From contig NZ_FXUL01000009.1 of the NCBI RefSeq assembly GCF_900182955.1, positions 62,001 to 126,000 of the forward strand: 64,000 nucleotides of DNA. The letters are read 5' to 3'. A model generated the notes under the pieces. It was not told the DNA's origin. It worked only from the letters and a program-made list of their open reading frames with translations, and did no database searches. Positions within the stretch are counted from its first letter, which is position 1. Every line of letters begins with the position of its first letter. A program made the position numbers and the translations under genes. Shown here piece after piece: positions 58,458 through 64,000 of this stretch. The stretch comes from Noviherbaspirillum suwonense (GTDB lineage Bacteria; Pseudomonadota; Gammaproteobacteria; Burkholderiales; Burkholderiaceae_D).

Positions 58458-58471
58458 TGAAACTGGTTTCA
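58458..58471. promoter_or_regulatory. PtxS-type operator, upstream of the LacI gene
   Basis: TGAAACTGGTTTCA, one base off the perfect palindrome at 59660. Arms extend to CTGAAAC/GTTTCAG. It lies 50 bp before the regulator start, so autoregulation is likely. Confidence 0.75.
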
Positions 58472-58521
58472 GCCTTTCAGGCCGAGACAGCCCGAGGCGA
58501 CAGACTTTCCGGACTTCTCCC

Positions 58522-59571
58522 ATGCGTTCCGACACACCTCCTGCCGCCGGCGCCGCGCCGGCCCGCGTGACCATCGCCGACGTCGCCCGCGAGGCCGGCG
58601 TGTCCAAGGCCACCGTGTCGCGCTTCTTCAATCATCGCGAGGCGCTGCTGACGCCGGACATCGCGGCGCGGGTCGAGGCCGCGATAGCGGCGCTGGATTA
58701 CCGGCCCAGCCCGATGGCGCAGGCGCTCAAGCGCGGCACGTCGCGGCTGATCGGCATGGTGGTGGCCGATGTGACCAACCCGTATTCGGTGGCCGTGCTG
58801 CGCGGCGCAGAAAAGGCCTGCAAGGACGCCGGCTACCTGGTCATGCTGTTCAACCTGGGCAACGAGCCGGAACGCGAGCGCGAGGCCATCGCCACGCTGT
58901 CGTCCTACCAGGTCGACGGCTTCATCCTCAACACGTTCGACCATGGCGGCAAGGGCCGCGCCGAGGTGGAGCGGCTCGGCAAGCCGGCCGTGCTGGTCGA
59001 CCGCCGCCATGGCCGGATGAGCGCCGACTTCGTGTCGCTGGACAATGCCGGCGCGGTCGAGATGGCGGTGGCGCACCTGGTCGACGCCGGCTACCGGGAC
59101 CTGCTCTACGTCACCGAGCCGGTCAGGAATGTCAGCTCCCGCCTCGACCGGCAGGCGGCCTTCCATGCCTGCGTGCAAAGCCACGGCGATGTGCGCGGCG
59201 ATGTGTTCGAAAGCGTCGAGGACGGCGCCGATGCGCTGGAACAGGCGATCGCCGCGCTGCACGGGCGCAGCGGCAGCCGGGCCGCGATCCTGTCGGGAAA
59301 TGCGGTCGTCACGCTGCGCTGCGCCACCGCGGTGATGCGCCAGGCGCTGCGCTTCGGCGTGGACATCGGGTTCATCGGATTCGACGAACTGGACTGGGCG
59401 CCGCTGGTGGGACCGGGGCTGACCACGATCGCCCAGCCGACCGATGCGCTGGGCCGGCTGGCGGCGCGCTGCCTGGTCGAGCGGCTGCAGGGCTCGCCCA
59501 GCCCGCCGCGCCAGATACTGCTGTCGGGCGAACTGATCGTGCGCGGCTCGTCGCAGCGCGGCGCAGCCTAG
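58522..59571 (+). CDS. ptxS: LacI-family regulator, PtxS-type (2-ketogluconate repressor)
   Basis: 349 residues. Helix-turn-helix TIADVAREAGVSKATVSRFF, hinge region YRPSPMAQALKRGTSRLIGM, then a periplasmic-binding-like effector domain starting VVADVTNPYSVAVLRGAEKA. The overall sequence fits PtxS of pseudomonads, which responds to 2-ketogluconate. The identity is strengthened by two TGAAACCGGTTTCA-type palindromes flanking the gene and by kguE/kguK downstream. Probably represses the ABC-kguEK operon and itself. Confidence 0.85.
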   Translation: MRSDTPPAAGAAPARVTIADVAREAGVSKATVSRFFNHREALLTPDIAARVEAAIAALDYRPSPMAQALKRGTSRLIGMVVADVTNPYSVAVLRGAEKACKDAGYLVMLFNLGNEPEREREAIATLSSYQVDGFILNTFDHGGKGRAEVERLGKPAVLVDRRHGRMSADFVSLDNAGAVEMAVAHLVDAGYRDLLYVTEPVRNVSSRLDRQAAFHACVQSHGDVRGDVFESVEDGADALEQAIAALHGRSGSRAAILSGNAVVTLRCATAVMRQALRFGVDIGFIGFDELDWAPLVGPGLTTIAQPTDALGRLAARCLVERLQGSPSPPRQILLSGELIVRGSSQRGAA

Positions 59572-59651
59572 AAGGCTGCTCACCTGCGCACATGCTCAAC
59601 TGCGCGCCTTCCTGCGGCTTGCCTTCCGGAAGCGCGATTTGAAATTCCCGC

Positions 59652-59681
59652 TTGCCTTTTGAAACCGGTTTCAGCTAGACT
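59652..59681 (+). promoter_or_regulatory. Promoter of the ABC-kguEK operon with embedded PtxS operator
   Basis: TTGCCT (59652-59657) and TAGACT (59676-59681) are 18 bp apart. The perfect palindrome TGAAACCGGTTTCA (59660-59673) fills the spacer. It is the sequence I recall as the PtxS consensus of pseudomonads. Repressor there would block polymerase. Confidence 0.75.
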
Positions 59682-59743
59682 CGCTTTCACTGTCCCTCGA
59701 CGGACAGTCCCTCGCTTTCTCTACTCGGTCCGGGGCATATACA

Positions 59744-60415
59744 GTGAACTACAAGTTCCAGTTTGGAGACGTCTTTGCGGCCTGGCCGCTGCTGCTCGAA
59801 GGCACCTGGACCACGATCCAGCTGTCGCTGTCGGCCATGGTGCTGGGCCTGCTGCTCGCCATCGCCTGCGCATGGGGCAAGACCGCCGGTCCCAGGCCGC
59901 TGCGCTGGGTCATCAATGCGTATATCGAGCTGATCCGCAATACCCCTTTCCTTGTGCAGCTGTTCTTCTTTTTCTTCGCGATGCCCGCGCTGGGCGTACG
60001 CTGGTCGGCGTACACCGCCGCGCTGACCGCGATGGTCGTGAACCTCGGCGCCTATGCCACCGAAATCATCCGCGCCGGCATCGAGTCCATTCCCAAGGGG
60101 CAGATCGAGGCCGGGCTGGCGCTGAACCTGAAGCATCATGAAATCTTCCGCTTCGTCATCCTGAAGCCGGCGCTGCGCGCGATCTATCCGGCGCTGTCGA
60201 GCCAGTTCATCCTGCTGATGCTGAGTTCGGCGGTGGTGTCGGCCATTTCCGCGGACGACCTGACGTCGGTGGCCGCCAACCTGCAGTCGCAGACCTTCCG
60301 CAGCTTCGAGATCTACATCGTGGTGACCGCGATCTACCTGCTGCTGTCGCTGGGATTCTCGCTGCTGTTCCGCCTGGCCTACCAGCGCTGGCTCAACTAC
60401 CCGGAGCGTCGATAA
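59744..60415 (+). CDS. Polar-amino-acid-type ABC permease 1
   Basis: 223 residues from a GTG with GGGG upstream. Hydrophobic helices typical of HisM/GltK permeases, and the EAA loop GIESIPKGQIEAGLALNLKH. The motif AYIELIRNTPFLVQLFFFFF is the family start. The stop shares a base with the ATG of permease 2 (TAATG). First gene after the PtxS operator. In this context the cargo is probably 2-ketogluconate. Confidence 0.9.
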   Translation: MNYKFQFGDVFAAWPLLLEGTWTTIQLSLSAMVLGLLLAIACAWGKTAGPRPLRWVINAYIELIRNTPFLVQLFFFFFAMPALGVRWSAYTAALTAMVVNLGAYATEIIRAGIESIPKGQIEAGLALNLKHHEIFRFVILKPALRAIYPALSSQFILLMLSSAVVSAISADDLTSVAANLQSQTFRSFEIYIVVTAIYLLLSLGFSLLFRLAYQRWLNYPERR

Positions 60416-61068
60416 TGCGCACCTTCGGCTTCACCGACTTCCTGTTCATCCTAGAAGCGGCAAAATGGACCATCGCGCTGTCGCTGATCGCCTTTGCCGG
60501 CGGCGCGGTCGGCGGGCTGCTGCTGGCGCTGGCCCGCACGTCGACGGTCGGCTGGCTGCGCATGGCGGCGCGCGGCTTCATCCAGCTGTTCCAGGGCACG
60601 CCGCTGCTGCTGCAGCTGTTCCTGATCTTCTTCGGCGCGCCGGTGCTGGGCTTCGACATCAACCCCTGGCTCGCGGCCGGCATCGCGCTGGTCCTCAACA
60701 GCAGCGCCTTCCTCGGCGAGATATGGCGCGGCTGCATCGAGGCCATCCCGCGCGGGCAGTGGGAAGCGGCGGAAGCGCTCAGCCTGTCGTACGTCGACCG
60801 CATGCGCGACGTCATCCTGCCGCAGGCATTCAAGATCGCCCTGCCGCCCACCGTCGGCTACATGGTGCAGATCATCAAGGGCACGTCGCTGGCCGCCATC
60901 ATCGGCTTCGTCGAAATCACGCGTTCCGGGCAGATCATCAACAATGCGACGTTCCAGCCCGTCATCGTGTTCGGCGTGGTCGCCGGAATCTATTTCATGC
61001 TGTGCTGGCCGCTGTCGCTGCTGGCCGCGCACATGGAGCGGCGCAGGGCGGTGGCGACGGCCCGCTGA
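60415..61068 (+). CDS. Polar-amino-acid-type ABC permease 2
   Basis: 217 residues. IQLFQGTPLLLQLFLIFFGA and the EAA loop CIEAIPRGQWEAAEALSLSY are clear. It forms a heterodimeric inner-membrane channel with permease 1. Coupled by the TAATG overlap. Confidence 0.9.
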   Translation: MRTFGFTDFLFILEAAKWTIALSLIAFAGGAVGGLLLALARTSTVGWLRMAARGFIQLFQGTPLLLQLFLIFFGAPVLGFDINPWLAAGIALVLNSSAFLGEIWRGCIEAIPRGQWEAAEALSLSYVDRMRDVILPQAFKIALPPTVGYMVQIIKGTSLAAIIGFVEITRSGQIINNATFQPVIVFGVVAGIYFMLCWPLSLLAAHMERRRAVATAR

Positions 61069-61128
61069 GCCACGCGACCGGACGCCACGACCGAGCAAAT
61101 ATCGAAACCCGTCACAGGAGACAACGCA

Positions 61129-61941
61129 ATGACGACATTCCGCAAGCGCCGCACCGTATTGAAGGCCATCGCCGCCGCCGGCATCGGCGCCGCCCTCGCA
61201 AGCCACCTGCCGCTGGCCGCCGCGCAGTCTCTGGCCGACCTGAAGAAGAAGGGCGAGCTGACGGTCGGCATGCTGGTCGACTTCCCGCCCTATGGCACGC
61301 TCAACGGCAGCAACCAGCCGGACGGCTATGACGCCGATGTCGCGCGCCTGCTGGCCGAAGACCTCGGCATGAAGCTCAAGCTGGTGCCGGTCACCGGTCC
61401 CAACCGCATTCCCTTCCTGCTGACCAACAAGGTCGACCTGCTGGTCGCCTCGCTGGCGATCACGCCGGAGCGGGCCAAGCAGGTGAAGTTCTCCCGGCCG
61501 TATGCCGCCGCCAGCATCGTGCTGTACGGCCGCAAGGACGCGAAGATCAAGGAAGCGGCCGAGCTGAAGGGCATGCGCGTCGGGGTGGCCCGCGCAAGCA
61601 CGCAGGACATCGCGCTGACCGCGGCCGCGCCGCAGGGCACCGAGATCCGCCGCTTCGACGACGACGCGTCCGCGATGCAGGCGCTGATGTCGGGTCAGGT
61701 CGACGCGATCGGCTGCTCGACCACCGTCGCCGCGCAGATCGCGAAGCGCGCGCCGGCCAATACCTACGAGGAGAAATTCCTGCTGCGCCAGCAATTCATG
61801 GGCGTGGCCCTGCGGCCCGACCAGGACGAGATGGTGAAGACCGTCAACGACTTCGTCGCCCGCAACAAGGCCAACGGCAAGCTGGGCAAGCTCTACCGCA
61901 AGTGGCTCGACACTGACCTGCCGGCGTTGCCGGAAACCTGA
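61129..61941 (+). CDS. Periplasmic solute-binding protein (family 3)
   Basis: 270 residues. The N-terminus has KRRTVLKAIAAAGIG, a Tat-like signal. ELTVGMLVDFPPYGTLNGSN opens the family 3 fold; TGPNRIPFLLTNKVDLLVAS is the binding lobe. Family 3 members bind amino acids, but some bind sugar acids. AGGAG is 11 bp before the ATG. Location between permeases and ATPase defines the importer. Confidence 0.9.
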   Translation: MTTFRKRRTVLKAIAAAGIGAALASHLPLAAAQSLADLKKKGELTVGMLVDFPPYGTLNGSNQPDGYDADVARLLAEDLGMKLKLVPVTGPNRIPFLLTNKVDLLVASLAITPERAKQVKFSRPYAAASIVLYGRKDAKIKEAAELKGMRVGVARASTQDIALTAAAPQGTEIRRFDDDASAMQALMSGQVDAIGCSTTVAAQIAKRAPANTYEEKFLLRQQFMGVALRPDQDEMVKTVNDFVARNKANGKLGKLYRKWLDTDLPALPET

Positions 61942-61953
61942 CCGGGACATGCG

Positions 61954-62763
61954 ATGAACGCTGAAACAGGCAAGGCCGCGGAAGGAAAGGCCGAGGGAAG
62001 CCGGGCAGGCGGCGAGCCCATTATCCAGATCGACGGCCTCTCGAAATGGTATGGCCAGTTCCAGGTCCTGCATGACATCGACCTCGCGGTGCAGCAGGGC
62101 GAGCGCATCGTCATCTGCGGGCCGTCCGGGTCCGGCAAATCGACGCTGATCCGCTGCATCAACCGGCTGGAGACCGTGCAGAAGGGACGCATCGTCGTCG
62201 ATGGCATCGACCTGACGGCCGGCGGGCGCAACACCCAAGAAGTGCGGCGCGAGGTCGGCATGGTGTTCCAGCAGTTCAACCTGTTTCCGCACATGACGGT
62301 GCTGGAAAACTGCACGCTGGCGCCGATGCGCTCGCGCGGCATGAGCCGGGAAGAGGCCGAGGAGACGGCGATCAGGTACCTGACCCGGGTGCGCATCCCC
62401 GACCAGGCCAGCAAGTACCCGAGCCAGCTTTCCGGCGGCCAGCAGCAGCGGGTCGCGATCGCGCGGGCGCTGTGCATGTCGCCGCGCATCATGCTGTTCG
62501 ACGAGCCGACCTCCGCGCTCGACCCTGAAATGGTGAAGGAAGTGCTCGACACCATGGTCGGCCTGGCCGAGGACGGCATGACCATGCTGTGCGTGACGCA
62601 CGAGATGGGCTTCGCCCGCAGCGTCGCCGACCGCGTCATTTTCATGGCCGACGGCCGCATCGTCGAACAGGCGCCGCCCGAGCAGTTCTTCAGCAACCCG
62701 CAGCAGGAAAAGACCCGCAATTTCCTCGGCCAGATATTGACCTCGCACCATGCGCGGGCATGA
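61954..62763 (+). CDS. Polar-amino-acid-type ABC ATPase
   Basis: 269 residues; the first 25 are a polar, low-complexity extension. Walker [10 protein letters not shown], signature LSGGQQQR, Walker [15 protein letters not shown], and H-loop [11 protein letters not shown]. Ends 4 bp before the kguE start, so the importer and the catabolic enzymes are one operon. Confidence 0.93.
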   Translation: MNAETGKAAEGKAEGSRAGGEPIIQIDGLSKWYGQFQVLHDIDLAVQQGERIVICGPSGSGKSTLIRCINRLETVQKGRIVVDGIDLTAGGRNTQEVRREVGMVFQQFNLFPHMTVLENCTLAPMRSRGMSREEAEETAIRYLTRVRIPDQASKYPSQLSGGQQQRVAIARALCMSPRIMLFDEPTSALDPEMVKEVLDTMVGLAEDGMTMLCVTHEMGFARSVADRVIFMADGRIVEQAPPEQFFSNPQQEKTRNFLGQILTSHHARA

Positions 62764-62767
62764 CGTG

Positions 62768-63568
62768 ATGACTTCCACCAATACCATCCTTGTTTCCCTG
62801 TCCTCCTTCGGCGCGGCCGAAGTGCGCCGCCACGGCCAGCGCTTCTTCGCCGGGCTTGCCCATGATGCCGGCGCCGATGGCGTCGAGGTGCGCGGCGAAC
62901 TGCTGACCGACCCGCAGTCCGAGCTGCCGGCGATCGCCGACGAAGCCGGCAAGCGCTCGCTCTCGCTGGTCTACTCCAGCCCGGACGGCTTGTGGACTGC
63001 CGCAGGCGCGCTCGATGCGGATGCGCTGGACCGCGCCTTGCAGGCAACGGCGCTGCTCGGAACCACCGTGCTGAAGATGTCGGTCGGCGGCTACGGCCGC
63101 GCTTCGTCCCCGACGATCGCGTCGCTGGAGGACAGGCTCGCGGGCCGGGGCATCGCGCTGCTGATCGAGAACGACCAGACCGCCAGCGCGGGCACGCTCG
63201 CCGCGCTGCAGGCATTTTTCGCCGAGGCCGGCGAGCGCGGCCTGGCGCCGGGCATGACCTTCGACATGGGAAACTGGCACTGGGTCGGCGAATGCCCGCT
63301 GCAGGCGGCCCAGGCCTGCGCGCCGCGCGTCGCCTACGTGCATTGCAAGGGTGTGCAGCGGCAGCCGCAGCGCTGGGTCGCCGTGCCGCTGTCCGAGTCG
63401 GCGGCGCCCTGGCGCGCGGTGCTGCGGGCCTTGCCGCCCACGGTGCCGTGGGCGATCGAGTACCCGCTTGCCGGCGACGACCTCGAAGCGGTGACCCGCG
63501 CCGAAATCGCCGCGCTGCGTGCGCTGGCCGCCGGCCAGGCCGCGACCCGGGAGCCTGCGCAGCGATGA
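62768..63568 (+). CDS. kguE: KguE, sugar phosphate isomerase/epimerase-like
   Basis: 266 residues. A TIM barrel of AP endonuclease 2 type: SLSSFGAAEVRRHGQRFFAG, IALLIENDQTASAGTLAALQ, GMTFDMGNWHWVGECPLQ and VAYVHCKGV carry the metal-binding Glu, Asp, His positions. It resembles pseudomonad KguE in these blocks and in the closing AIEYPLAGDDLEAVT. It lies in the conserved 2-ketogluconate gene set; the exact reaction of KguE is not settled. Overlaps kguK by ATGA. Confidence 0.85.
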   Translation: MTSTNTILVSLSSFGAAEVRRHGQRFFAGLAHDAGADGVEVRGELLTDPQSELPAIADEAGKRSLSLVYSSPDGLWTAAGALDADALDRALQATALLGTTVLKMSVGGYGRASSPTIASLEDRLAGRGIALLIENDQTASAGTLAALQAFFAEAGERGLAPGMTFDMGNWHWVGECPLQAAQACAPRVAYVHCKGVQRQPQRWVAVPLSESAAPWRAVLRALPPTVPWAIEYPLAGDDLEAVTRAEIAALRALAAGQAATREPAQR

Positions 63569-64000
63569 CGACCATCGACCATGCGCTCGATGTGGTGACC
63601 TTCGGCGAGGCGATGATGCTGCTGGTGGCGCAGCAGCCCGGCCCGCTGGAGCAGGTGCAGGCCTTCAGCAAGCGCACCGCCGGCGCCGAGACCAATGTGG
63701 CGATCGGCCTGTCGCGGCTGGGGCTGCGCGTGGGCTGGGCCAGCCGGCTCGGCGACGACTCGATGGGACGCTACCTGTTGTCCGAGATGCGGCGCGAAGG
63801 CATCGACTGTTCGCACGTGGCCGTCGACGCCGCGCAGCGCACCGGCTTCCAGTTCAAGGGCCGCGTCACCGACGGCAGCGACCCGCCGGTGGAATACCAC
63901 CGCAAGGGCTCGGCCGCCAGCGCCATGGGCGTCGGCGACATCGACGCCGGCTGGATGCTGTCGGCGCGCCACCTGCATGCGACCGGCGTGTTCGCCGCGG
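63565..64000 (+). CDS. kguK: KguK, 2-ketogluconate kinase (3' end missing)
   Basis: First 145 residues of a PfkB-family kinase, cut by the window edge. VVTFGEAMMLLVAQQPGPLE, RTAGAETNVAIGLSRLGLRV, GSDPPVEYHRKGSAASAM and ARHLHATGVFA agree with pseudomonad KguK. It makes 6-phospho-2-ketogluconate from ATP and 2-ketogluconate, which KguD reduces to 6-phosphogluconate. kguD is likely further downstream. Confidence 0.88.
   Translation, partial: MTTIDHALDVVTFGEAMMLLVAQQPGPLEQVQAFSKRTAGAETNVAIGLSRLGLRVGWASRLGDDSMGRYLLSEMRREGIDCSHVAVDAAQRTGFQFKGRVTDGSDPPVEYHRKGSAASAMGVGDIDAGWMLSARHLHATGVFAA

Noticed and set aside
59744-62763. Amino acid ABC transporter
   Set aside because: Sequence alone fits, but operon continuity with kguE/kguK and the PtxS operator argue for a sugar acid. 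Kept as an alternative only.
1-64000. tRNA, rRNA, insertion sequences, prophage, integrase
   Set aside because: No cloverleaf-like, rRNA-like, transposase or integrase sequence was recognised by eye; a tRNA scan would settle it.

Overview
The window is GC-rich, densely coded bacterial chromosome with no phage, transposon, rRNA, tRNA or CRISPR that I can see. The gene families point to a betaproteobacterium of the order Burkholderiales, probably close to Oxalobacteraceae. They include an H-NS-type C-terminal motif, PsiF-repeat proteins, a DUF2917 protein, OpgC, LIV-type ABC systems and several Mo-hydroxylases. This assignment is inference from gene content, not from a marker gene.

Layout. 1-1.3 kb: end of a family 3 solute-binding protein and a membrane protein. 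1.4-6.1 kb: a complete LIV-type (HAAT) ABC transporter on the minus strand. 6.1-8.6 kb: a tetR-VOC-flavin monooxygenase operon, divergent from 8.8-13.3 kb, a CoxG-like protein plus a three-subunit cytoplasmic Mo-hydroxylase. The shared promoter region carries a long-spaced inverted repeat. This block looks like a catabolic island for an aromatic or N-heteroaromatic compound. 13.4-16.3 kb: GAF/receiver pair, nitronate monooxygenase-like enzyme and an SDR with Phe in place of the catalytic Tyr. 16.4-24.5 kb: IclR regulator with a palindrome inside its promoter, a DsbA-fold isomerase, a BNR-repeat/redoxin pair, an AhpD-like protein, two PsiF proteins, a ClsC-like phospholipase D and an acyl-CoA dehydrogenase. 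24.7-31 kb: PPi-type phosphofructokinase, a stress-type protein, a cyclic-nucleotide-domain/thioredoxin-reductase fusion and a DedA-rhodanese fusion. 31-35.7 kb: secreted nuclease and OpgC. 36-44 kb: two tandem paralogous GGDEF-EAL proteins, a small GNAT protein and an MFS carrier. 44-51 kb: an H-NS-like protein with AT-hooks, a pyruvate-oxidase-like ThDP enzyme, and a second, exported Mo-hydroxylase with a tri-haem cytochrome c. 51-58 kb: a second phosphofructokinase, a Zn alcohol dehydrogenase, Dps, DUF2917, a MocR-type regulator, a GNAT-like protein and a mono-haem cytochrome. 58.5 kb to the end: a PtxS-type LacI regulator, a four-gene polar-amino-acid-type ABC transporter, kguE and the start of kguK.

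The most informative locus is the last. A perfect 14-bp PtxS-type palindrome lies in the promoter of the ABC transporter and a near-perfect copy lies in front of the regulator gene. The transporter genes run straight into kguE-kguK. I read this as a 2-ketogluconate uptake and phosphorylation operon in which an ABC importer takes the place of the usual MFS carrier KguT.
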